A DNA stretch of 64,000 nucleotides, taken from assembly GCA_963677085.2 (NCBI GenBank), contig CAXXFH010000004.1, forward strand, positions 1 to 64,000, given 5' to 3'. Made by a program: the position numbers and the translations under genes. Source of the DNA: G963677085 sp963677085 (lineage in GTDB: Bacteria > Planctomycetota > Planctomycetia > Pirellulales > Thermoguttaceae). The notes under the pieces are model-generated. The model had not been told where the DNA came from, searched no databases, and saw nothing but the letters and a program-made list of their open reading frames with translations. Shown piece after piece: positions 28,205 to 38,245 of the stretch; positions within the stretch are counted from its first letter, which is position 1, and each line of letters begins with the position of its first letter.

Positions 28205-29712
28205 CTCCCGACCAGTTGATCGACGCCTACCTCGACGATGAGGTCACGCCGTCCCAGATGGGTCAGCTGGACGCGTGGATTCGCGAAGATGCGGAGAATG
28301 TCTGGTTGTTTTGTCGAAAAGCCATGGTACATAACGCCATCGATGAGCAGATGCGCACCTTCGATGTGAACGGCAAGTCACATCAGTTGAACGAGGCGTC
28401 CTCACGCTCTCCCATCCTCCACTTTCTGGGCGACGTGGCCGAGGGGATCAACTGGCACATGTACCCGGCGCGGTTCGTCACGATTGTCCTCCTGCTGACA
28501 CTGCTGGGTTGGGTAGGCGTCTATTTCCTCGTTCGACCGGCGTTTTTTGCTGAGCGCGAAGTCGCTGAACAGGCCGGGAACACACGGCTGCCATTTGTGG
28601 CCAAGCTGGATGCTGTGGTCGACGCCGAGTGGGTAGCCGATAGGGCCTCCACTCCGATCTCCGGCCTCTTCCTCGAGCAACGGCGGACGCTCAAGCTGAA
28701 GTCGGGCCTTGCGAAGATTCGCTTTCGTAGCGAAGCCTACGTGATCCTGGAAGGCCCGTGCGTGTTCACGCTTGTCGGCAAGAACGCAGGCCATCTTCAG
28801 TCTGGCAAGCTCTCCGCCCGCGTCCCGGAAGCGGCAACCGGCTTTCGGGTCGAAACGCCGTTTGCCTTGATCACCGATCTCGGCACGGAGTTCGGTGTCG
28901 AGGTGGGCAACTCGGGCGAAACGGAATCGCACGTTTTCAGCGGCACCGTGGAAGTACGCATCGTGAGTGGCAGCAGCAAATCCGGCAAAAACGTTGTGCG
29001 GCTCGGCGTAAATGAATCGGCGCGGGTAGCGTTCGATCCGGCGGGAAAAGAACTCGTCATCAACACGGTCCGCGCTTCCGACCAGAAACCGGTCGCCGCG
29101 TTCGTGCGGGGAATGCCGAAGCGGACACCCATCAAGTTGTTCAACACGGGCGTCGGTTTGAAAAAAGGCGACACCGATCCGCATTGGCAGATCGTCGCGG
29201 TAAGCAACGATCCGAAATTCAAGCCGCACCAAGCCGTCGTAACGTACGACCCGGTGTGGATGCCCACCAACTCGGCTCGAGCAAATTGGATTTCGATCGC
29301 CGACAATAGCACAGATCTTCCTCACGGCGTGTTCTACACATTCCGCACGACGTTCGACCTTACGGGGCTTGATCCTAAGGCGGCCATCCTGGATTTGCGG
29401 CTCGCGGTCGACAATCATGTGGAAGCAATCCGACTAAATGGACGAAATATGTCCGGGTTCACCCATGAATATGAGGCGTTCCATTTTTTGCATCCCTGCA
29501 AAACGATCCGCCATGGATTCGTGGCCGGCGTCAATGTTTTGGATATCCAGGTGGGGAACGGATCGCCAGGCTCTGGGTTGACGGCTAGTCCCATGGGGAT
29601 TTTGGTAGAACTCGAGGGGTTCGCGCGTTCGCAAGTGAAAACACCAGCGGGCGCCGAAAATGGTGACGTCCCAAAGGAACGCAAAAAGGAGGTTCCGACA
29701 GGCAGTGAATGA
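28201..29712 (+). CDS. FecR-domain anti-sigma/transducer protein
   Basis: The protein has 503 residues. The N-terminal cytoplasmic part (1-90) is an anti-sigma-like helical segment (LIDAYLDDEVTPSQMGQLDAWIREDAENVW). One transmembrane helix lies at about 97-117 (FVTIVLLLTLLGWVGVYFLV). The FecR domain covers about 160-310 (LKLKSGLAKIRFRSEAYVILEGPCVFTL, GFRVETPFALITDLGTEFGVEV, HVFSGTVEVRI). The C-terminal domain (360-480) is beta-rich with FRTTFDLTGLDPKAAILDLRLAVDN and LNGRNMSG, resembling a galactose-binding fold. It would sense a periplasmic glycan signal and release the coupled sigma factor. The outer sensor domain is unusual for short FecR proteins. Confidence 0.88.
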   Translation: MTPDQLIDAYLDDEVTPSQMGQLDAWIREDAENVWLFCRKAMVHNAIDEQMRTFDVNGKSHQLNEASSRSPILHFLGDVAEGINWHMYPARFVTIVLLLTLLGWVGVYFLVRPAFFAEREVAEQAGNTRLPFVAKLDAVVDAEWVADRASTPISGLFLEQRRTLKLKSGLAKIRFRSEAYVILEGPCVFTLVGKNAGHLQSGKLSARVPEAATGFRVETPFALITDLGTEFGVEVGNSGETESHVFSGTVEVRIVSGSSKSGKNVVRLGVNESARVAFDPAGKELVINTVRASDQKPVAAFVRGMPKRTPIKLFNTGVGLKKGDTDPHWQIVAVSNDPKFKPHQAVVTYDPVWMPTNSARANWISIADNSTDLPHGVFYTFRTTFDLTGLDPKAAILDLRLAVDNHVEAIRLNGRNMSGFTHEYEAFHFLHPCKTIRHGFVAGVNVLDIQVGNGSPGSGLTASPMGILVELEGFARSQVKTPAGAENGDVPKERKKEVPTGSE

Positions 29713-29823
29713 CATATACGTTTCGTGTGGGAAAACCAAGGTGTGTTTTGATGGTATGGGATGCCCAGGCCGGCCAGGGCTCGCCAGACTAGTTTTGCCC
29801 CTGTGGCAGAAGGAGTGACTGCA

Positions 29824-30531
29824 ATGCTTACGAAGAAATGTGGATTGATGTTGTTGGCGGCCGTATTGGTCGTTGGTATCCAGGCGATCGCGACCGCTGA
29901 TTATATCACCGGCGTGACGGCGACCGCGTCGAGTGAAGAGATCGGCGTGATAAACTTTGATCGCGTCGCAGCTAATTTGGTGAGCGATAACGGGTTCAAC
30001 GTCAACGGTCCCGGAACGGTTGACATGAACCCCGACGGTGATTGGAACACTATGGGTGATGGCGTAATGTGGCAATCCGCTGATCGCGCCAGTATTCCCG
30101 GTTATAACGTCATTGCCGAACAATGGTTGGAGTTTGACCTTGGCGCCACGTACTCTCTCGCCTCGATGAAAGTCTGGAACTATAACGGAGATCCCGGAAC
30201 CAGTTACACCCACCGCGGCGTAAAGGACATGATCGTCAAGGTCAGCGCGGATCGCGCCAATTGGACGTCGCTGGGCACGACAACGTTGACCGAGTCGCCC
30301 CATAGCGACACCGTGGATTTTGGGCAAACGATTTCATTGGCTGGAGCGAATAATGTTCGCTACGTGCTCTTTGATATCGAGACTGCGATCAACTCAGACT
30401 CCGACTACGTCGTTGGACTATCCAAAGTACGGTTTGCCGCTGTTCCCGAACCGGCGACTTGGTTACTTCTGCTCGTCGGCGGTATGGCGTTGGTCGCGCA
30501 CCAAGGACTTGGCCGGCACGGACGCAAGTGA
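29824..30531 (+). CDS. Discoidin (F5/8 type C)-like PEP-CTERM protein
   Basis: The ATG at 29824 follows AAGGAG and gives 235 residues. A signal peptide covers about 1-25 (LMLLAAVLVVGIQAIATA). The central domain is F5/8 type C-like: QWLEFDLGATYSLASMKVWNYN, RGVKDMIVKVSADRANWTSLG, VRYVLFDIET and DYVVGLSKVRF. The PEP-CTERM tail is VPEPATWLLLLVGGMALVAHQGLGRHGRK. The same blocks (QWLIFDLG, WNYN, RGVKDM, VGLSEVKF) occur inside the GH106 enzyme encoded 1.3 kb downstream. The protein is probably a surface-anchored carbohydrate binder under ECF/FecR control. Confidence 0.85.
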   Translation: MLTKKCGLMLLAAVLVVGIQAIATADYITGVTATASSEEIGVINFDRVAANLVSDNGFNVNGPGTVDMNPDGDWNTMGDGVMWQSADRASIPGYNVIAEQWLEFDLGATYSLASMKVWNYNGDPGTSYTHRGVKDMIVKVSADRANWTSLGTTTLTESPHSDTVDFGQTISLAGANNVRYVLFDIETAINSDSDYVVGLSKVRFAAVPEPATWLLLLVGGMALVAHQGLGRHGRK

Positions 30532-30542
30532 TTCGATTCTTT

Positions 30543-30576
30543 CCCTGGTTTCCAGGCTCCAGCTTGGAAACCAGGG
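30543..30576. terminator. Strong hairpin after the discoidin PEP-CTERM gene
   Basis: A perfect 12-bp stem, CCCTGGTTTCCA (30543-30554) with TGGAAACCAGGG (30565-30576), has a 10-nt loop and starts 11 nt after the stop codon. There is no U-tract, so it may stabilise the upstream mRNA or attenuate rather than terminate. Confidence 0.55.
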
Positions 30577-30650
30577 CGGCGGAAGCTTGAGGGTTTTGAG
30601 AAGAGGCCGAAGTCTCTGAACCTCAAGAATACTTGCAAGAGAGTGTAACT

Positions 30651-31649
30651 ATGCGTTACCGTCGTGGTTTCACATTGGTCGAATTGTTGGTGGTGATTGC
30701 CATCATCGGCATCTTGATCGGGCTGCTCCTGCCGGCCGTGCAAGCCGCTCGCGAGGCAGCGAGACGACTTCAATGCACCAATAATCTCAAGCAACTTGCT
30801 CTGGGTTGCTTGAACCACGAAAGCGCGGTCGGCCGGTTTCCCACCAGCGGCTGGGGCTGGCACTGGATCGGCGATCCCGACCGAGGGAACGATTGGAGAC
30901 AGCCGGGCGGCTGGATCTACAACGTCTTGCCGTACATCGAGCAACAGGTTTTGCACGATCTTCAGTCTGGCAAGATAGGAACCGCCCGATTGGACGCGGC
31001 CGCGCAGATGCTTTCGACACCGCTTGCAATGACAATCTGCCCGAGCCGTCGGCAAGCCACACTCCACCCGGTGTGGGACGACCCGTTCGGCAAGAGGCCA
31101 AATTACTCGTCGGAGATTACCATGTCGGGAAAAACCGACTACGCCGGCAATGGTGGCGATATCTACAATGATTCGTCAACAGGCTTCTCGACGATTTGGG
31201 GACCGAACAGCCACCACGAGGCCGAGGTGTCGCCCGGGAAAAGTGGTTGGGAAAAAATCGCGGCAAATTCCAACGGTATCTTCTACCCCGGAAGCGAGGT
31301 CTGCATGGTGCATATCAAGGATGGAGTGAGCAATACCTATATGCTTGGCGAAAAGTATCTCAATCCCGACTGTTACGACGTCGCCGACGACGGCGGCGAC
31401 AACGAGAGCCTCTACATTGGCGACAACGCGGACAACGTTCGCTGGGGCGGCGATCGCGGGAAGGCCCCCCGGCAAGACCAACCAGGACAAACCGACTGGT
31501 ACAGTTTTGGCAGCGCGCACTCCACAGGGCTGAACATGGCCTTCTGCGACGGATCGGTGCATCATATCAGCTACTCGATTGCGAGTGAAATTCATCAGGC
31601 TCTCAGTAATCGCAAGGATGGAAAGGCTATTAGCGCAACGGCATTTTGA
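30651..31649 (+). CDS. DUF1559 pseudopilin-like protein
   Basis: The protein has 332 residues from ATG 30651. The N-terminus is a type IV pilin-like leader (MRYRR-GFTLVELLVVIAIIGILIGLLLPAVQAAREAARR) followed by the DUF1559 hallmark CTNNLKQLALGCLNHESAVGRFPTSGW. The C-terminus has the family's H-x-G-x-N-x-F-x-D-G-S-V motif (HSTGLNMAFCDGSVHHIS). These proteins are abundant in planctomycetes and often lie in carbohydrate islands. Their role is unknown, though processing by prepilin peptidase and assembly by pilus machinery is plausible. The second copy at 55350 is its close relative. Confidence 0.95.
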   Translation: MRYRRGFTLVELLVVIAIIGILIGLLLPAVQAAREAARRLQCTNNLKQLALGCLNHESAVGRFPTSGWGWHWIGDPDRGNDWRQPGGWIYNVLPYIEQQVLHDLQSGKIGTARLDAAAQMLSTPLAMTICPSRRQATLHPVWDDPFGKRPNYSSEITMSGKTDYAGNGGDIYNDSSTGFSTIWGPNSHHEAEVSPGKSGWEKIAANSNGIFYPGSEVCMVHIKDGVSNTYMLGEKYLNPDCYDVADDGGDNESLYIGDNADNVRWGGDRGKAPRQDQPGQTDWYSFGSAHSTGLNMAFCDGSVHHISYSIASEIHQALSNRKDGKAISATAF

Positions 31650-31717
31650 AGATGCCCGCAACCCTCGCCGATCGGCTGCGGACCACCCTCGGATAAAGAC
31701 ACCCCGGAAGCCATTCA

Positions 31718-34700
31718 ATGAAGAATAACCAGCTCCATTCTCGCTTGCGCGGCGACTTCGCTCGAGTTTCGCGCTTTTCTCGAACACTCGCATGCTGGAT
31801 AGGCGTATGTGCAAGCGGTTTTGCGCTGATCCATTGGGGTACGGGTTCGCCCGCTTTGGGTGAAAAGCTTTCGAGGGAACGTTTCCTGGAGCCGCCGATC
31901 GAAGCGAGGCCGGGCGCCTATTGGGCGTGGCTCAACGGCTGCGTCGATCTCAACCAGATCACCCGCGAACTGGAGGAAATGAAGGACAAGGGAATGAGCG
32001 GCGCCGAGATTTGGGACATGGCCTGTATCTCGAACCAATCGCACGTCGTTCCGGCCGGACCGACCTTCCTTGGTCCGGAATCTGTCAAAGCCATCTCGCA
32101 TGCCATCGACGAGGCCAATCGGCTCGGACTGCGTCTTGGACTGATCGCCTCGAGCAGTTGGAACGCCGGCGGCAGTTGGGTTAGGCCCGACTGGGCGCTG
32201 AAAGGGCTTTCCCACACCGAAACGGTAGTCCGAGGACCATCTGCGATAGAAATGGCACTGCCCTGTCCGACGGCCGATTACTACAAGGACACTGCCGTTC
32301 TGGCGTTGCCTCGAACTGAGAGCAAGACGATCGAAGACGCCGCGACCGTTGTCGATCTGGCCAACCGAATGGACTCGAAAGGAGTGTTGCGATGGAATGT
32401 GCCTGCCGGCGAGTGGACTGTCATGCGGTTCGGTTGCGTCAATACCGGCCAACCTCTGGTCGCTCCCAGTCCCAATTCCAGGGGCCTGATGATCGACCAC
32501 ATGGACCCCGAGGCCGCCGAACGGCACTTCGAGCATATCATCGGAAAAATACTTGAAGTTCGAAAGAGCCTCGATTCGCTGAAGTACATGGAAATCGATA
32601 GCATCGAAGTCCACGCGGATGCCAAGTGGACGGACGACTTCGTGCGGGAGTTTCGAATCCGGCGCGGTTATGATCCGACTCCCTACTTGCCCTTACTGAA
32701 AGGCTGGAAGCTGGCCGACGCCGACGTAACGCAGCGGTTTCTATACGACTTCAAACGGACGGTCAGCGACCTGTGGATCGACTACCACTATCGCAAGAGC
32801 ACCGAGGTATTGAACCAGCACGGCCTGCAATTGGCGGCCGAGGCAGGGCACGGCGGCCAGCCGATGGTGGAGCCGCTGAAAGCACTCGGGATGGTCGACA
32901 TACCTCGCGGCGAGTTTTGGAACAAGGAGGCGTTCTGGGTGGTCAAGGAAGCCGCTTCGGCCGCCCATACCTACGGCCGGCGCATTGTCGATGCCGAGTC
33001 CTTGACCAGTTTTCGCCACTGGCAAGAGGGCCCCGCGGAGTACAAACAGTTGGCCGATATTGCCTTTTGCTCGGGCTTGAACCGGCTGACCTACCACAAC
33101 TTCGCCCACAATCCTCCGCAGGCCGGTTTGCCCGGCTGGGTAATGTCGTGCGGTGAGCATATCAACGTCAACACGACATGGTGGCCGGTCTCGAAGCCGT
33201 TCCATTACTATCTGGCCCGCTGCTGCTATCTGCTTCAACAAGGCCTGCCCGTGGCCGACGTCTGCTACTATTACGGCGACCAGGCGCCGAATCTGGTAGC
33301 GCCGTCGCGCATCGACCCGGCGCTGGGCAAAGTGAATCCGAACTTTTGCGCACACTGTAGCCGCGGCGCAATGGCCCCGCTCGACGGCCGGAATCCCGCA
33401 CCCAGCGACGCACTTGGCCCAGGCTACGACTACGACGTCGTGAATACCGACGTGATTGTAAATCGAATGAAAGTCAAGAACGGTCGCATCGTCTTACCCG
33501 ACGGAATGAGCTACGCCGTGCTGGTTTTGCCGGACCGGCCGGACATGCCTGTGGCACTCCTGGAAAAGTTGGACGAGATGGTCCGTGACGGCGCTGCGAT
33601 TCTTGGCCCCAAGCCTACACGCACCGCCACGCTCGCTGATTATCCGCGATGCGACCAACAGGTCAAGGAATTGGCCGATCGGCTTTGGGGCGATTGCGAC
33701 GGCAAACATGTTTTGGAACGGGCCTGCGGCAAAGGCCGTATCGTTTGGGACCGCAATCGCGTGCGACAAGTGCTCGCCGAGATGAAGATCGCGCCGGACT
33801 GCACGCTGACAAGCACGGACATCCATGACGGACTCGACTATATTCACCGCCGTACCGGTCACGAAGACATCTATTTCCTTAGCAATTCCAATAATTCATG
33901 GGCCAATGTCGACGCTGTCTTTCGCGTTTTCGGCAAACAACCGGAATTGTGGATGCCCGAAACGGGCGACGTCGCTCTTTATCCGGTCTTTGAGAACGTA
34001 TCTGGCGGCGTCAAGCTGCCGATTCGCTTGCCGCCGTACGGTTCGGCATTCGTCGTGTTTCGTGACCCCCCAGGAAAGAATCACTGGACCGCACGGCCCA
34101 GATGTAGGGAAGATGATTCTTCATGGTCCAATTATCCAACGCATTCCGACCATCCGGAAAAGACCATGTGGTTAAGTGATGGAAAACCGAAATCTGTCGC
34201 CAACCAATGGTTGATTTTCGACTTGGGCGTCGTGCAGAAGATCAACTCCACGCAAATCTGGAATTACAACGAGTCGGGCCTGACGGATCGGGGCGTGAAG
34301 GATATGGAGGTGCTCTTGTCGAACGACCGGAAGACCTTCCGGCCTCTCGGAACATTCCATCTCCGTGAAGCCAGCGGATCGACAATCGGACCGTCCCGGC
34401 AGGAATGCCGCCTCGACGGCAATGCCGCCCGATACGTCAAGTTCCAGATTCAATCCAATCATTCGAGGCGTGGGGAAGATTACGTTGGGCTTTCGGAAGT
34501 GAAGTTCTACGGCGACCGGGAAATCGCCGGCGTGAAGATCGTGGTTTGTTCGAGCGAATTGGTCCGAGGCTCTTTCGACCGCCGCGCGATATACCTTGTT
34601 GATCAAAGCGGGCTTCACCGTTCGGCCGAACCGGTCGAACTCATGCCCGATCGGCACGGCAAACTGACAATGCTGGCTTGGAGGAACGGCACTTATTCTC

Positions 34701-35263
34701 TGCGCCACAGCGATGGAACGACAAGAGAGATGCAGGTGAAATCCCTCCTGCCACCGCGCGAGCTTGTAGGTTCGTGGGACGTGCGATTCCAAGAAGATCG
34801 CGGCGCGCCGGAGTCGAAAGTCTTCGATAGCCTCCACTCATGGAGCAAGGATCCCGATGACGGCGTAAAATATTTTTCTGGAACGGCCGGCTATCGAAAG
34901 CAATTCGACGTTCCTGCCAAGTGGTTTCAAAGCGATGATCGCCTCTTCCTCGACCTGGGGCGCGTACGCAACGTGGCCAAGGTAACGCTCAACGGCACAT
35001 CGCTTGGCATCTGCTGGACCGCGCCTTGGTGTCTCGACGTCACCGGCCTGCTCCAGCCCGGCCGCAATACGCTCGTTGTCGAGGTTACGAACACTTGGGC
35101 GAATCGCATGATTGGCGACGGAAAGCTGCCGCAGGAGAAGCGAGTCTGCAGGAGCTCGGAGTACCCATTAGGCGGTGAACCCCTCGTGTCAGGCCTGCTC
35201 GGTCCTGTGCGACTTCTGAACGCTCGCGACCTTCGCCTAGACAATCCGCAACCCTCACCGTGA
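31718..35263 (+). CDS. GH106-type glycoside hydrolase (alpha-L-rhamnosidase-like) with an inserted discoidin domain
   Basis: The protein has 1181 residues. A long basic N-terminus with a hydrophobic segment (LACWIGVCASGFALIHW) serves as signal or anchor. The catalytic part opens with PGAYWAWLNGCVDLNQITRELEEMKDKGMSGAEIW, the typical GH106 start, and continues with HIIGKILEVRKSLDSLKYMEIDSIEV, GLQLAAEAGHGG and AHTYGRRIVDAESLTSF. An F5/8-type domain (about 815-925; QWLIFDLGVVQKINSTQIWNYN, RGVKDMEVLLSNDRKTF) is inserted before the C-terminal jelly roll of GH2/GH106 type (YRKQFDVPAKWFQ, LFLDLGRVRNVAKVTLNG, GRNTLVVEVTNTWANR). It would act outside the cytoplasm on rhamnose-containing glycans. The exact specificity is inferred from the family. 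Confidence 0.8.
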   Translation: MKNNQLHSRLRGDFARVSRFSRTLACWIGVCASGFALIHWGTGSPALGEKLSRERFLEPPIEARPGAYWAWLNGCVDLNQITRELEEMKDKGMSGAEIWDMACISNQSHVVPAGPTFLGPESVKAISHAIDEANRLGLRLGLIASSSWNAGGSWVRPDWALKGLSHTETVVRGPSAIEMALPCPTADYYKDTAVLALPRTESKTIEDAATVVDLANRMDSKGVLRWNVPAGEWTVMRFGCVNTGQPLVAPSPNSRGLMIDHMDPEAAERHFEHIIGKILEVRKSLDSLKYMEIDSIEVHADAKWTDDFVREFRIRRGYDPTPYLPLLKGWKLADADVTQRFLYDFKRTVSDLWIDYHYRKSTEVLNQHGLQLAAEAGHGGQPMVEPLKALGMVDIPRGEFWNKEAFWVVKEAASAAHTYGRRIVDAESLTSFRHWQEGPAEYKQLADIAFCSGLNRLTYHNFAHNPPQAGLPGWVMSCGEHINVNTTWWPVSKPFHYYLARCCYLLQQGLPVADVCYYYGDQAPNLVAPSRIDPALGKVNPNFCAHCSRGAMAPLDGRNPAPSDALGPGYDYDVVNTDVIVNRMKVKNGRIVLPDGMSYAVLVLPDRPDMPVALLEKLDEMVRDGAAILGPKPTRTATLADYPRCDQQVKELADRLWGDCDGKHVLERACGKGRIVWDRNRVRQVLAEMKIAPDCTLTSTDIHDGLDYIHRRTGHEDIYFLSNSNNSWANVDAVFRVFGKQPELWMPETGDVALYPVFENVSGGVKLPIRLPPYGSAFVVFRDPPGKNHWTARPRCREDDSSWSNYPTHSDHPEKTMWLSDGKPKSVANQWLIFDLGVVQKINSTQIWNYNESGLTDRGVKDMEVLLSNDRKTFRPLGTFHLREASGSTIGPSRQECRLDGNAARYVKFQIQSNHSRRGEDYVGLSEVKFYGDREIAGVKIVVCSSELVRGSFDRRAIYLVDQSGLHRSAEPVELMPDRHGKLTMLAWRNGTYSLRHSDGTTREMQVKSLLPPRELVGSWDVRFQEDRGAPESKVFDSLHSWSKDPDDGVKYFSGTAGYRKQFDVPAKWFQSDDRLFLDLGRVRNVAKVTLNGTSLGICWTAPWCLDVTGLLQPGRNTLVVEVTNTWANRMIGDGKLPQEKRVCRSSEYPLGGEPLVSGLLGPVRLLNARDLRLDNPQPSP

Positions 35264-35465
35264 ACGGCCATCTTCGGAGACCTGAACCATTCATTCTCCG
35301 CCAGGTGGTGGCGCTAACAGCCGTGTTTGCATGTGCAGTAGAATTCGATCCTCGCGACACAGTCACTGGCCCTTGCCGTGGCAGATCCTCTTTACGTCAC
35401 CCCCCCATTGGCGACTAAGCCTTCTCGGTGTTTCGCAACTTGTTCATCAAACGTGAGTACGATCC

Positions 35466-38111
35466 ATGAAAGCCAATAATATCGTCAAATCAACGCTTCT
35501 TCTTTTGGCATTCGGTTGCCTTAGTGGCGAATTCGCAGCGGAAGCGGCTGAACGAAACGCCGCCACAAACGATCTCGAACGTCAATTCCGAACACTGCCG
35601 ATGGAATCTCGACGTCTGACCGGGCCACTATTCTGGTTGCACGGCGACGAAACACCGGAGCGATTGCAGGGGTATGTCGCCAAGGTCGCCGAAGGCGGCA
35701 ACGGCTGTTTCACGGCGGAATCGCGCCCCCATTCCGAGTGGCTCGGGCCGGGCTGGTTTCGCGATTTGTCGATTTGCCTGGATGCAGCGAAAGAGCACAA
35801 TCTGCAAATGTGGATTTTCGACGAGCGGATGTGGCCCAGCCAAAGCATCGGCGGCACCGTGCCCCCGCGCTATGCCGCCAAGCGGCTGGCGGCATCGGCC
35901 GTTGATGTGGAAGGCTCTTGTACATTTGAAGCCGGAGACTATGCCGGCAATCGCTACGTCGCAGCCGTGGCCGGCCGCGTAAACGTCGACGGGAAACTCG
36001 ATGGCGATTCCCTGATAGACTTGGCCCCTTTCGTCCGTGACGGCAACGTCTCCTGGCGAGTGCCCGCCGGCAAGTGGAAGGTGATGAAGTTCATACACGT
36101 TCAAGCCCCGCCCCTTGGCCAAGACTCCTTCGGCCGTGACCAATTGAGTGTGGACGGCGCCAGCAAGGATTGCGTCGAATGGTTCCTGGAAACTACCTAT
36201 CAGCCACACTATGAGCACCTCAAGGCCGATTTCGGCAAGACCATCCGTGGCTTCTTCTACGACGAGCCGGAAACTCGTGGCGACTGGGGCACGGAGCTAA
36301 ATGCTGTCCTGGCCGAGTGGAACGTCGATTGGAAGAAGGCCTACGTCGCCTATAAATTCGAGTTGGCCGGTGAGGAGCAGACGGCCGCGCGCTATCAATA
36401 CCTCGACGCCTTCGCCGAAACCTGGGGCCGCATCATGTACGGCGGCATGACGAAATGGTGCGAGGAACGCGGTGTGAAATCGATCGGCCACTTCATGGAA
36501 CAATCCAGGTTCTATACCTATCGCAATTTTTGCGCCGGCGATGTAATGCGATTGATGAAGTACAGCAGTATGGGTGGCATCGACGCCGTCCTCGACCAAT
36601 TTGTCATGGGGCGCCGTGTTGGCAGCGACCCGCCGTGTTGGCAAACCACCAAACTGGCCAGCTCCATTTCTCATGTGTTCAACAAGCCCGACGACGTGGC
36701 GATGGTGGAGTTTTTTGGCGGGAAGGGAAATCGAACCCAAAACTTCACCTATTCCGACATGAAGTGGTGTACCGATCATATGCAAGTGTCGGGCATAAAC
36801 TTTTTGATCCCGCATTCGTTTAATCCCCGCGCGCCCTACGACAACGACTGGCCGCCCTATTACTACAACGGCGGCTTCGATCCGCGCTGGCCGCTGTACC
36901 GCGTCTTTGCCGACTACACGAGCCGGCTTAGTCTCATGCTCACCGGCGGCCGGCACGTCTGTCCCGTGGCCATCTTGTGGGGCACCCTCACGGGGCAGAT
37001 GGGCAAGGCCGTCACGCCTGAGGACTTGACCTCGGCGCTGCAAGACGCCCAGTTCGACAGCGACTGGCTGCCCTTCGAGGTTTTCGAGAAAAACGCTTCG
37101 CTCGATGGCCATGTCGTCAAACTCTACGGCGAGCGCTATCGCGTTTTGGTATTACCGCCCGTCGAAGTGATTCCCTATGCCACACTGGCCAAGGCGAAGG
37201 AGTTTTTCGACGGCGGCGGCGTGGTCGTCGGCTACGGTTTCCTACCGTCGAAGTCGGCAACCATCGGAAAGGGCGGCAAGGACATCGTTGCTCTGTGCCA
37301 CGACATTTGGGGCGACAGCCCGAAACCCGGCACAACCGCGTGCAAGACCAACGCGGTCGGCGGACGGTCGTATTTGCTTTCGCAGAGTCCGCCCCGAAAC
37401 GAGGTCACGGCGGCTCTGGCCGCCGATGCCAACGTCCATCCGACGCTCGAAGTTATCGAAGGAAAGACGGACGGCTGGCTTCATGTGCTGCATCGCGTGA
37501 AGGATGGAAAGGACGTGTTCTTCGTGTGCAATCAGAACTGGCAAGGCTCGCCAAGGCGATTCAAGTTTCGGGCAATCGCTTCAGGCACGCCGGAGTGTTG
37601 GGACGCTATGCGAAACGAAATCACGGCGATCTCGTTCCAACGGATCGACGCCAACACCGTCGAATTCGTGTTGCCGATGGAGCCGTCGGAATCCGTGCTG
37701 CTGGTTTTTCAGCCGAAGCAAGTCTCTCGGCCCGTGCGAATTGAGCCGGGCATGAAACCGATCCGCGATCCGATCGTTCTCGTGCGTGATCCAAATCCGC
37801 CGACAACACCCCTTGTACCACAGCCGCAAGCTGGCCGTCTGCTGAATCTTAGCCCCGTCAAAACCGCCGATCCGTTTCGCAGTCGCTTGACAGTTCCGGC
37901 CGATCTAGACCTGACCCAATGCCGGCTCTTCCTAGAGATGGATGATCTGCCGGACAACGCAGCGGTGGTGACGGTCAATGGTAAACATGCCGGCGGCACC
38001 ATTGGCAGGCCGACTTCGCTCGACATCACGCGGCAGGTCAAACCGGGTGAGAATACAATCCTGATCGAGCCGCTTGCGCCCGACTCGGCGCGTTGCGTGC
38101 TTTACAAATAA
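35466..38111 (+). CDS. GH106-like glycoside hydrolase, divergent
   Basis: The protein has 881 residues. A signal peptide (STLLLLAFGCLSGEFAAEAAE) is followed by RRLTGPLFWLHGDETPERLQGYVAKVAEGGNGCFTAESRPH, a GH106-like first strand in which the usual W-x-W-x-N-G is FWLHGDE. Later blocks (KTIRGFFYDEPETRGDWGTELNAVLAEW, VKSIGHFMEQS, FLIPHSFNPRAPYDNDWPPYYYNGG, LPPVEVIPYATLAKAKEFFDGGGVVVGYG) follow the plan of large GH106-like proteins. The FFYDEPE acids are candidate catalytic residues. The C-terminus has a short jelly-roll-like end. It lies 202 bp after the first GH106 gene and is probably part of the same regulon. Confidence 0.65.
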   Translation: MKANNIVKSTLLLLAFGCLSGEFAAEAAERNAATNDLERQFRTLPMESRRLTGPLFWLHGDETPERLQGYVAKVAEGGNGCFTAESRPHSEWLGPGWFRDLSICLDAAKEHNLQMWIFDERMWPSQSIGGTVPPRYAAKRLAASAVDVEGSCTFEAGDYAGNRYVAAVAGRVNVDGKLDGDSLIDLAPFVRDGNVSWRVPAGKWKVMKFIHVQAPPLGQDSFGRDQLSVDGASKDCVEWFLETTYQPHYEHLKADFGKTIRGFFYDEPETRGDWGTELNAVLAEWNVDWKKAYVAYKFELAGEEQTAARYQYLDAFAETWGRIMYGGMTKWCEERGVKSIGHFMEQSRFYTYRNFCAGDVMRLMKYSSMGGIDAVLDQFVMGRRVGSDPPCWQTTKLASSISHVFNKPDDVAMVEFFGGKGNRTQNFTYSDMKWCTDHMQVSGINFLIPHSFNPRAPYDNDWPPYYYNGGFDPRWPLYRVFADYTSRLSLMLTGGRHVCPVAILWGTLTGQMGKAVTPEDLTSALQDAQFDSDWLPFEVFEKNASLDGHVVKLYGERYRVLVLPPVEVIPYATLAKAKEFFDGGGVVVGYGFLPSKSATIGKGGKDIVALCHDIWGDSPKPGTTACKTNAVGGRSYLLSQSPPRNEVTAALAADANVHPTLEVIEGKTDGWLHVLHRVKDGKDVFFVCNQNWQGSPRRFKFRAIASGTPECWDAMRNEITAISFQRIDANTVEFVLPMEPSESVLLVFQPKQVSRPVRIEPGMKPIRDPIVLVRDPNPPTTPLVPQPQAGRLLNLSPVKTADPFRSRLTVPADLDLTQCRLFLEMDDLPDNAAVVTVNGKHAGGTIGRPTSLDITRQVKPGENTILIEPLAPDSARCVLYK

Positions 38112-38245
38112 ACGTTCATCGCGGCTGGTGGCGGATAGGAACATGACATTGGTATAGCCCATGTGTCGGCCATCGAAGCGAAACGACACACGAAGTGTGT
38201 CGACTAGATTACGGTTTTCTCCACGTCATCTTTGAGGAAAGAACA

